Source: Marinicauda algicola
GTDB lineage: Bacteria; Pseudomonadota; Alphaproteobacteria; Caulobacterales; Maricaulaceae
Assembly (NCBI RefSeq): GCF_017161425.1
Contig: NZ_CP071057.1
Location: forward strand, 2,915,501-2,979,500
Length of the DNA stretch: 64,000 bases
Direction of reading: 5' to 3'
Under the pieces are notes generated by a model, which was not told where the DNA came from, ran no database searches, and was given only the letters and a program-made list of their open reading frames with translations. Below, piece by piece: positions 20,486 to 27,492 of this stretch (the first letter of the stretch is position 1; every line of letters starts with the position of its first letter). Both the position numbers and the translations under genes were made by a program.

Positions 20486-21241
20486 ATGACCTGCTCCGTT
20501 CCGACGGCGTGCACCTGCGCGAGGCCCTTTCCGGCCGAGCTGAAATTCGCCTTCCAGCCCATCATCGACGCGCGCGCGCAGACGGTCTTCGCGCAGGAAG
20601 CGCTCGTGCGCGGCGCGGACGGGGAGGGCGCGGGCGCGATCCTCGCCCTGGTCGACAAGGCAAACCTGCACGCGTTCGACCGCAAGTGCCGCATCGGCGC
20701 GGTCAAGGCGGCGGCTCGTCTCATGGGGCCGCAGGACGGGCTGCTGTCGGTCAACACCCTGCCGAATTCTGTCTACGATCCGGAAACCTGTCTTCGCACG
20801 ACGATCGCGGCGGCCGAGGCGGCGGGCTTTCCCGTCGAGCGCATCATGTTCGAGATGACCGAGCACGAGGCCATCATCGACCTCGACCATTTCGTGACGA
20901 TCGTGAAGAGCTACAAGGACATGGGCTTCACCACCGCGATCGACGACTTCGGCGCCGGCTCGTCGGGGCTGACCCTGTTCGCCAGGGTCCTGCCCGACGT
21001 GATCAAGATCGACCGCGCCCTCGTCGACGGGATCGCGGACAACGAGGTACAGCGCGCCATCGTCGGCAATCTCGCCGAACTGTGCGCGAAACTCTCGGTC
21101 AAGGTGATCGCCGAGGGCATCGAGCGCCGGCAGGATTTCGAAGCCCTGGGCGAACTCGGCATCGCGCTGTTCCAGGGCTACTACTTCGCCAGGCCGGTGC
21201 TGGAGAGCGTGGTGAGGCCCGCCCTGCCGGCAGCGGCCTAG
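20486..21241 (+). CDS. stand-alone EAL-domain cyclic-di-GMP phosphodiesterase
   Basis: A 251-residue protein that is almost entirely an EAL domain. Catalytic elements are present: E38AL, the NTLP asparagine, EMTEHE, DDFGAGSSGL, KID and AEGIE, so it is probably active in hydrolysing c-di-GMP. There is no GGDEF, PAS or membrane region. The only extra feature is a short N-terminus with three cysteines (residues 3, 9 and 11: CSVPTACTC), possibly a metal or redox contact. The ATG at 20486 was chosen because the EAL domain begins shortly after. The stop shares CTAG with the convergent dehydrogenase. Confidence 0.9.
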   Translation: MTCSVPTACTCARPFPAELKFAFQPIIDARAQTVFAQEALVRGADGEGAGAILALVDKANLHAFDRKCRIGAVKAAARLMGPQDGLLSVNTLPNSVYDPETCLRTTIAAAEAAGFPVERIMFEMTEHEAIIDLDHFVTIVKSYKDMGFTTAIDDFGAGSSGLTLFARVLPDVIKIDRALVDGIADNEVQRAIVGNLAELCAKLSVKVIAEGIERRQDFEALGELGIALFQGYYFARPVLESVVRPALPAAA

Positions 21242-22659
21242 CCCGACTGCAGCTTCTTGAAGAACTCGAACATCTTGCCGTAGGGCGGGCGGATCAGGCG
21301 GCTGGGATGCCAGACCGGGGCCTCGAAGACCGCGCGCTCGTGGGTGAAGGTCAGGAAGCCGTCCTCGCCGTGATAGGCGCCCTGGCCGGAGGCCCCGACC
21401 CCGCCGAAGGGCAGGTCGGGCACCGACAGGTGCAGCATCGGCACGTTGACCGCAGCCCCGCCGGAGATCGTGCGCGACAGGAAGCGGCGCGCGGTATCCT
21501 TGCTCCTGGCGTAGACATAGAGGGCGAGCGGGCGGTCGCGCTCGTTGACGAAGCGGGCCGCGTCGCTCATCCCGTCATGGCCGAGCACGGGCAGGACGGG
21601 GCCGAAAATCTCCTCCTTCATCAATGCGATGTCGGTGGGCGGGTTGATCACGATGGTTGGCGGATAGGCACGCACGCCCTGCTGGGGGCTGGTCGCGAAT
21701 TCGGCCTGGAGGACTTCCGCCCCGGCCGAGCGGGCCTCCTCGACGAGTTTCTCGATGCGCTGATAGTGCCTGTCGGAGATGATGGCCGTGTAGTCGGCGT
21801 TCTCGCCGGCCTCCGGCCACATCGCCCTGACCTCGTCGATCATCGCCTCGGCGAAGTCGTGCTCGCTGCCCTTCGGGGTCAGGACATAGTCCGGCGCGAC
21901 GCAGGTCTGGCCGGCATTGAAGAACTTGCCCCAGGCGATGGTCTTGGCCGCCTGGCGGATGTCGAAATCATTGGCGATGACGGTCGGGCTCTTGCCGCCG
22001 AGTTCCAGCGTGACGGGGGTGAGGTTCTCCGCCGCGGCCCTGGCGACCAGCCGGCCGACCTGGGTCGAGCCGGTATAGAAGATGTGGTCGAGGGGAAGCG
22101 AGCAGAAGGCCTGCGCCACCTCGGGTCCGCCGGTGATCACCGCGACATGGTCCTCGCTGAACAGCTCGCCGAGGGTCTCCTTCAGGAGCTCGGCGGTGCG
22201 CGGGGTGAACTCGCTCGGCTTGATCATCGCCCGGCAGCCGGCCGCGAGCGCGGCGGTCAGCGGCGCGAGGGCGAGCTGCATGGGATAGTTCCACGGCGCG
22301 ACAATGCCCACCACGCCCTTGGGCTCGCGCCGGACATAGGCATTGCCCGGCTTCAGCGTCATCGGCACGTCCTTGCGCCTCACGCTCATCCAGCGCGCCA
22401 CGTTCTTGCGGGCATGCTTGGCGTCGGCGATCATGAAGCCGATCTCGGCGATCTCGGTTTCCGCGCCCGAGCGCCGGCCATAGTCGGCATTGATCGCCTC
22501 GACGAAATCCGCGGCGCGGCGCTTGACCATGTCCTCGATCTTCTTCAGGTCGCTCTTGCGCTCCTCCAGCGAGCGGTGACGCTCGGCCTCGAAGGCGCGT
22601 TTCTGGCGCGCATGGATGTCCTTCATGCGCTCGATCTGGCGGGTGTCGACATCGCTCAT
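21238..22659 (-). CDS. coniferyl-aldehyde-dehydrogenase-like NAD(P)-dependent ALDH
   Basis: A 473-residue aldehyde dehydrogenase oxidising an aldehyde to an acid. It shows the general-base glutamate in TLELGGKSP, the catalytic C253 in GQTC, and the class 3/CALDH-type C-terminus (PYGKMFEFFKK) seen in coniferyl aldehyde and long-chain fatty aldehyde dehydrogenases. There is no signal peptide, so it is cytoplasmic. It is last in a minus-strand operon with a GMC alcohol dehydrogenase (20 bases upstream) and a serine hydrolase, so it probably acts on the aldehyde made by the GMC enzyme. Confidence 0.92.
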   Translation of the reverse strand: MSDVDTRQIERMKDIHARQKRAFEAERHRSLEERKSDLKKIEDMVKRRAADFVEAINADYGRRSGAETEIAEIGFMIADAKHARKNVARWMSVRRKDVPMTLKPGNAYVRREPKGVVGIVAPWNYPMQLALAPLTAALAAGCRAMIKPSEFTPRTAELLKETLGELFSEDHVAVITGGPEVAQAFCSLPLDHIFYTGSTQVGRLVARAAAENLTPVTLELGGKSPTVIANDFDIRQAAKTIAWGKFFNAGQTCVAPDYVLTPKGSEHDFAEAMIDEVRAMWPEAGENADYTAIISDRHYQRIEKLVEEARSAGAEVLQAEFATSPQQGVRAYPPTIVINPPTDIALMKEEIFGPVLPVLGHDGMSDAARFVNERDRPLALYVYARSKDTARRFLSRTISGGAAVNVPMLHLSVPDLPFGGVGASGQGAYHGEDGFLTFTHERAVFEAPVWHPSRLIRPPYGKMFEFFKKLQSG

Positions 22660-22679
22660 GGCGTCTTCTCCGTTCGTTG

Positions 22680-24287
22680 TCACCGTGCTGCGGCGATCAT
22701 GTCCGCCGCGCGCGTGGCGATCATGATGGTGGGCGCATTGGTATTGCCGCCGACCAGGCGCGGCATGACCGAGGCATCGACGACGCGCAGCCCCGCCACC
22801 CCGTAGACCCGGCACTCGGGATCGACGACCGCCATCTCGCCGCGCCCCATCGCGCAGGTGGAGGTGGGATGGTAGAGCGTCTCGGCGAGATCGCGCACCT
22901 CCTCGGCGAGCTGGGAGCGCCCGGCATCGGCGCTGGAGGGGAGTTCGAGTTCGGCGCGCTCCTCCTCGAAGGCGTCCGAAAGCAGCAGGTCGCGCGCGAT
23001 CTTCAGGCAGTCGATCATGACCTCCATGTCGTGGCCGTCATCCTCGAGATAGGCCGGATCGATGCCGACATGCTCGGCCGGATCGGCACTCTTCAGGAAC
23101 AGCCGGCCGCGACTCTTCGGATAGAGATTGCAGGCGTGAAGCGAGATGCCGTGCCCGGTCATCGTGCCCTCGCGCCCGTGCGGGCTGGACAGGCCCGGAA
23201 TGAAGACGAGCTGGATGTCGGGCAGATCCTTCGCCCGGCTCGACTTCACGAAGCCGGAACCCTGCACCGGGTTGACGGTGAAGTCGCCGGAGCCGGTGAA
23301 GGCCCACTGCAGGACATCGCGGGCATTGGCGGGGAGCTTGCGCCAGGAATAGCCGAGCGACTTCGCGCTCTTCGTTCGCGCACGCGCCATCACGTCGAGA
23401 TGGTCCTGCAGGTTCGCCCCGACGCCCGGCAGGTCCTTTTCCACCGCAATTCCGTGCTCGCGCAGGTGATCTGCCGGGCCGATCCCGGACAGCATCAGGA
23501 GCTGGGGCGAGTTGAGCGCCCCGCCGGCGAGGATCACCTCGCGTTTCGCAATGACGGTCTTGCGCTCGCCCTTGTGATCGATCTCCACGCCCGTCGCGCG
23601 GCCCTCCTCGACAACGACGCGCCGCGCGAGCACGCCGGTCATCACGTTGAGGTTCTCGCGCTTCAGGGCGGGTTTGAGGAACGCGTCGGCGGCCGAGCAG
23701 CGCTTGCCGTCCTTCTGGGTGACCTGATAGGTGCCGAAGCCTTCCTGCCTCTCCCCGTTATGGTCCGGGTTCTCCGGGATCTGGGCGCGCCGGCAGGCCT
23801 CGTGATAGAGTTCGGTCATGGGGTTGACCGGACGGATGGTCTTCACGTTCAGCGGCCCGCCCCTGCCGTGCCAGGGCTCGCCGTGATCCTCGTTGTGCTC
23901 CACGCGCTTGAAGGCGCGAAGGGCGCTGTCCCGGTTCCAGCCCGTGGCGCCGTACCCGGACTCCCACTCGTCGTAATTCTCCCACGCCCCGCGCATGTAG
24001 TGCATCGCGTTGATCGAGGACGAGCCGCCGAGCGTCTTGCCTCGCGGCCAGTAGAGGCGCCGGTCCCTCAGTTCCTTCTGCGGCTCGGTCCAGTAGTCCC
24101 AGTTGATCTTGGGATCGGTGATGGCGAACTGCAGCAGCATCGGCGTCTTGATGTTCGCCCTGTTGTCCTTGCCGCCCGCTTCCAGCACGCAGACCGTGAC
24201 GTCCCGGTCCTCGCTCAGGCGCCCGGCGAGCGTCGAACCCGCAGAGCCCGCGCCGACGATGACATAGTCGAACTCCAGCGCGCTCAT
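22680..24287 (-). CDS. GMC-family FAD alcohol dehydrogenase
   Basis: A 535-residue glucose-methanol-choline oxidoreductase of the choline dehydrogenase/AlkJ type. It has the FAD Rossmann motif VGAGSAGSTLAGRL at the N-terminus, GGSSSINAMHYMRG, the GMC signature GGALNSPQLLMLSGIGP, and the C-terminal active-site region HPTSTCAMG ending in GGNTNAPTIMIA. It oxidises a primary alcohol to an aldehyde; the substrate is unknown, and AlkJ-like enzymes accept medium-chain alcohols. Its ATG overlaps the stop of the upstream hydrolase (ATGA), and the aldehyde dehydrogenase follows, forming a two-step oxidation module. Confidence 0.93.
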   Translation of the reverse strand: MSALEFDYVIVGAGSAGSTLAGRLSEDRDVTVCVLEAGGKDNRANIKTPMLLQFAITDPKINWDYWTEPQKELRDRRLYWPRGKTLGGSSSINAMHYMRGAWENYDEWESGYGATGWNRDSALRAFKRVEHNEDHGEPWHGRGGPLNVKTIRPVNPMTELYHEACRRAQIPENPDHNGERQEGFGTYQVTQKDGKRCSAADAFLKPALKRENLNVMTGVLARRVVVEEGRATGVEIDHKGERKTVIAKREVILAGGALNSPQLLMLSGIGPADHLREHGIAVEKDLPGVGANLQDHLDVMARARTKSAKSLGYSWRKLPANARDVLQWAFTGSGDFTVNPVQGSGFVKSSRAKDLPDIQLVFIPGLSSPHGREGTMTGHGISLHACNLYPKSRGRLFLKSADPAEHVGIDPAYLEDDGHDMEVMIDCLKIARDLLLSDAFEEERAELELPSSADAGRSQLAEEVRDLAETLYHPTSTCAMGRGEMAVVDPECRVYGVAGLRVVDASVMPRLVGGNTNAPTIMIATRAADMIAAAR

Positions 24288-25552
24288 CGCGAGGGCTCCT
24301 CGGGTTGCGCGGCCGGTTCGGGCTCGGCGGTCTCCGCGGTGTCAGGCGCCGCGACGGCGTCGGCGATGGCGCGGAACAGCGTCCAGGCCTCCTGCTCGCG
24401 CGCCCCCCATTCGGGATCGCCGGCATTCATCGCGACGACCACGTTCCGCTCGGTGTCCATCCAGACATACTGGCCGTAGACCCCGGCCATGAAGAACTCG
24501 CCCTGCGGGTCCGGCGGCAGCCAGAAATGCAGCCCGTAGCCGCGCGGGGCGTAGCGGGCGTCGGGCCCCGGCTCCCCGAACGGGGCCTGCGGGCGCGACG
24601 CGGTCTCCACCCAGCCCTCGGGCAGCATGCGCTCGCCGGCCCAGAGCCCGTCCTGGAGATAGAACTGGCCGAAGCGGGCGTAGTCGCGCGTGGTCGCCTG
24701 CAGGCAGCAATAGCCGATCTCGATTGCCCGGTCCGCATCGACATTGACGAGCCAGCTGGCGTCCGAGGTCATGCCGAGCGGGCCCCAGATCCTGTCCTCG
24801 ACGATGCTGGCAAGCGTGTCGCCGTACACACTGCGCACTACGGCGGAGAGCACGTGGGTGTTCGGGCTGACATAGTGCAGGTCCTGTCCCGGGGGACGGT
24901 TGCGGCGGATCTCGGCGGCCATCTCGTCGACATCGCGCCCGAGGATGAAGGCGTTGAAGAAGAAGGGCCGGATGTCGCTATCCGGGCTGTCGGCATAGTC
25001 CTCGTTGAAATCGACGCCCGCCGACATCATCAGCAGCTGGCGCAGCGTCGTGTCACCATATGCCGAGCCGGCATAGGCCGGCGCGTACTTGCCGGCCGGG
25101 TCGTCGAGGCTGTCGATCAGGCCCTCGTGGAGACCCATGGCAATGAGCGTCGCCACGAAGCTCTTGGCGACCGACCAGGAGGTGAAGCGCGTCGAGGCGT
25201 CTGCCCCGTGAGCATAGCGCTCGCCCACGATCACGCCGTCGCTGAGCACGACGAGCCCGGTGGCACCCGCATCGGCCATGAAGTCGGACAGCGTGCGGGT
25301 CGCGCCATTCCATTGGTAGGTGATGTCGAGCGGCTCGATCGCTTCGGGCAGGGGCTGCGGGTTGGTCGCCTCGATCGGGCGCGAGGGCAGGATCTCGTCC
25401 ATGCGCTGGAAGGTCACGGGATAGTCCGCCGGGTCGTCGAGCGCCGTGATGCGCGCCGGCGAATAAGGCGACCAGGGCCGGTAATACCAGCCCGAAGCGG
25501 CCAGGATCACGACGAGAATGACGGCAACGATCGCACCGATGATGCGTCCCAT
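24284..25552 (-). CDS. membrane-anchored class C beta-lactamase-type serine hydrolase
   Basis: A 422-residue serine hydrolase of the beta-lactamase/6-aminohexanoate-dimer-hydrolase (NylB) fold. It has an N-terminal signal anchor (residues 5-25), the SxxK nucleophile motif in SWSVAKSF, a YxN-like region YVSPNTHV, and an acidic and proline-rich tail. Family members hydrolyse esters or amides in the periplasm. It is the first gene of the operon with the GMC and aldehyde dehydrogenases, so it may release the alcohol they oxidise (inference). A palindromic operator lies 58 bases upstream. Confidence 0.88.
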   Translation of the reverse strand: MGRIIGAIVAVILVVILAASGWYYRPWSPYSPARITALDDPADYPVTFQRMDEILPSRPIEATNPQPLPEAIEPLDITYQWNGATRTLSDFMADAGATGLVVLSDGVIVGERYAHGADASTRFTSWSVAKSFVATLIAMGLHEGLIDSLDDPAGKYAPAYAGSAYGDTTLRQLLMMSAGVDFNEDYADSPDSDIRPFFFNAFILGRDVDEMAAEIRRNRPPGQDLHYVSPNTHVLSAVVRSVYGDTLASIVEDRIWGPLGMTSDASWLVNVDADRAIEIGYCCLQATTRDYARFGQFYLQDGLWAGERMLPEGWVETASRPQAPFGEPGPDARYAPRGYGLHFWLPPDPQGEFFMAGVYGQYVWMDTERNVVVAMNAGDPEWGAREQEAWTLFRAIADAVAAPDTAETAEPEPAAQPEEPSR

Positions 25553-25609
25553 GGGCAGGCCTCCCCTGTACCGGTCCGCGTCTTCGCCCGGCGGACTCTC
25601 AAGGGTCAG

Positions 25610-25622
25610 TGAACACCGTTCT
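25610..25622. promoter_or_regulatory. 13-bp palindromic operator, copy A
   Basis: TGAAC-ACC-GTTCT, an inverted repeat with a three-base centre. It is 57-70 bases upstream of the serine hydrolase start on the minus strand. The same motif recurs at 27335, 30340 and 31842. Its length and symmetry suit a TetR-type repressor; no such regulator gene is in the window. Confidence 0.6.
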
Positions 25623-25656
25623 TAAAAGGAAGGCCAGACGGTTTTGCGGGCGCGAG

Positions 25657-26799
25657 CTATTCCGGCACGACGCGCAGAACCATGCCGTTTGCCGCGTCGG
25701 TCAGCAGGTAGATCGCCCCGTCCGGGCCTTCGGCGACGTCGCGGATGCGCGCGCCCAGCTCGGTGAAGAGGATCTCCTCCTGCGCGACCTCGCCGCCGTC
25801 GAGTTCCAGCCGGTGCACCTCCTTGTCCGACAGCGCGCCGACGAAGAGATCGCCCTGCCAGTCCGGGAACAGGGCGCCGCGATAGACGATGAGGCCGGAC
25901 GGCGCGATGGACGGTGTCCAGCCCGTCACCGGCGCGGTGAAGCCCTCATGGCTCTCGAAGGGGGAGATGCGTGCGCCGGAGTAATCGATCCCGGCGGTGG
26001 CGATCGGCCAGCCGTAATTGGCGCCTGGCTCGATCAGGTTGAACTCGTCGCCGCCTTGCGGGCCGTGCTCGTGCTGCCAGACCCGCCCGGTTTCGGCGTC
26101 ATGGGCCATGCCCTGCGCGTTGCGGTGGCCGTAGCTGAAGATTTCCGGAAGCGCGCCCTCGGTGTCCACGAAGGGATTGTCCGCCGGTGCCGAGCCGTCG
26201 CGGTTCAGCCTGACCGTCGTTCCCAGGTGATTGGTCAGCACCTGGGCCTGCTCGCGGTATTCGAAGCCTTCCCCGATCGTCAGCAGGAACGTCCCGTCGG
26301 GCAGGAAGACGATGCGCCCGCCGAAATGGGCGTTGGTGTCCTTGAACGGTTCGGCGAGGAAGATCTGCTCGCCGGCCTCCAGGCGCTCGCCGTCGAAGCG
26401 CGCGCGCCAGACCGCCGTCGCGTTCGCGTCCGCGTCTCCGGCTGCATAGGCGAGATAGATCTCGCCGGTCTCGCCATAATCGGGCGCCAGCACGATGTCG
26501 AACAGGCCGGCCTGGCTCTCGTTGTAGACTTCGGGAACGCCGGGGACGGGATCGGAGACCCGGCCTTCGGGCGTCACGACACGAAGCCGGCCGGGCCGTT
26601 CGGTGACGAGCATGTCGCCCGAGGGCAGGAAGGCGATCGACCACGGGTGCTCGAGGCCCTCGGCGACCGTCTCGATGCGATAGGCGAGGCTCGGCTCGGA
26701 GGGCGCAGCCGGGGCGGCGTCCCCGGCCTCGCCTCCACACGCACCCAGGCTCAAGGCTCCCGCGGCGGCAGCCGGAATCGCGACCGTCCATCTCTTCAT
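25657..26799 (-). CDS. PQQ-type aldose/sorbosone dehydrogenase-like lipoprotein
   Basis: A 380-residue six-bladed beta-propeller of the soluble aldose sugar dehydrogenase (YliI/Asd, GSDH) family. A lipoprotein signal with lipobox LGAC is at residues 15-20. Family stretches include LEHPWSIAFLPSGDMLVTERPGRL, GLFDIVLAPDY (an N-terminal calcium/PQQ region), EIFSYGHRNAQG and HEHGPQGGDE. It would oxidise an aldose or other alcohol with PQQ in the periplasm; no PQQ genes are in the window. The ATG at 26799 gives the signal peptide. It is divergent from a small membrane protein. Confidence 0.9.
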   Translation of the reverse strand: MKRWTVAIPAAAAGALSLGACGGEAGDAAPAAPSEPSLAYRIETVAEGLEHPWSIAFLPSGDMLVTERPGRLRVVTPEGRVSDPVPGVPEVYNESQAGLFDIVLAPDYGETGEIYLAYAAGDADANATAVWRARFDGERLEAGEQIFLAEPFKDTNAHFGGRIVFLPDGTFLLTIGEGFEYREQAQVLTNHLGTTVRLNRDGSAPADNPFVDTEGALPEIFSYGHRNAQGMAHDAETGRVWQHEHGPQGGDEFNLIEPGANYGWPIATAGIDYSGARISPFESHEGFTAPVTGWTPSIAPSGLIVYRGALFPDWQGDLFVGALSDKEVHRLELDGGEVAQEEILFTELGARIRDVAEGPDGAIYLLTDAANGMVLRVVPE

Positions 26800-26878
26800 T
26801 CTCGCCTCCCCCGTTTCCCGGTTTTGCGCCGACGCGCTTTGAGCCATGATAGAGGCAAATCGGGGGAGGAGAAACGTC

Positions 26879-27319
26879 ATGGCCTGGATACGCGTCCCGC
26901 TGGCCTGGCTTGCGGCGGTCGTCGGCATGGCTGCGACCGGCGTCGTCGTGCAGACCCAGTTCGTGCTGGGCGCGCTGGCCGATGTCGGCGCAGATATCAC
27001 CCTGGCCGACCGGATGGAGATGACGGTCGACGATCTCGCCGGGTTCGGCCCGACCTATGCAGTGTTCATCGCGATCGGCTTTGCCATTGCCTTCTTCGCC
27101 GGCTGGCTGGTGATCCGCTACGCCCGCCTGCCGCGCCCGCTGGTCCACGCGGTCGCCGGTGCGGCGTGCATGGGCCTCATGCTGGTGCTGATGGAGCAGG
27201 TCTTCTTCGGCGTGCCGGTGATCGCCGGAGCCCGCTCGGCGGCGGGCTTCTCCGCTCAGGCGGCGCTCGGTGCACTCTGGGGTTTCATCTACGCGGGACT
27301 TTCCGGCACGCGGCGCTGA
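26879..27319 (+). CDS. hypothetical four-helix membrane protein
   Basis: A 146-residue protein with about four hydrophobic segments and little loop sequence. I do not recognise the family. The ATG at 26879 follows GGGGGAGGAG at normal distance and is preferred over an upstream ATG at 26846. It is divergently oriented from the PQQ-type dehydrogenase, with 79 bases between them, and may share its promoter region. The next downstream element is the operator and promoter region of the TonB receptor. Confidence 0.75.
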   Translation: MAWIRVPLAWLAAVVGMAATGVVVQTQFVLGALADVGADITLADRMEMTVDDLAGFGPTYAVFIAIGFAIAFFAGWLVIRYARLPRPLVHAVAGAACMGLMLVLMEQVFFGVPVIAGARSAAGFSAQAALGALWGFIYAGLSGTRR

Positions 27320-27334
27320 AACATGCTTATTTCG

Positions 27335-27347
27335 CGGACGATGTTCG
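27335..27347. promoter_or_regulatory. 13-bp palindromic operator, copy B
   Basis: CGGAC-GAT-GTTCG, one mismatch from a perfect inverted repeat. Its reverse complement shares ten consecutive bases (CGAACATCGT) with copy D at 31842. It lies 145 bases upstream of the TonB receptor ATG. Confidence 0.5.
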
Positions 27348-27366
27348 AAAATATGTGTCCTTCTTG

Positions 27367-27389
27367 TCACGCTTAACGTGATGCTCACG
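27367..27389. promoter_or_regulatory. nested CGTGA/TCACG inverted repeats
   Basis: TCACG-CTTAA-CGTGA (27367-27381) is a perfect 15-base palindrome. Its right arm also pairs with a second TCACG (27385-27389) across TGC. A further CGTGA-N5-TCACA lies at about 27448-27462. All are between the membrane protein gene and the TonB receptor start, so a second operator type is likely here. Confidence 0.4.
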
Positions 27390-27492
27390 AAGATCACATG
27401 ACAAATCGAAAAATAGCGGCATACACTTCAGCCAAGCGCAGTGCGACCGTGATGAAGTCACACGCGCAAGACACCCAGGGGGAGGAGACCCG

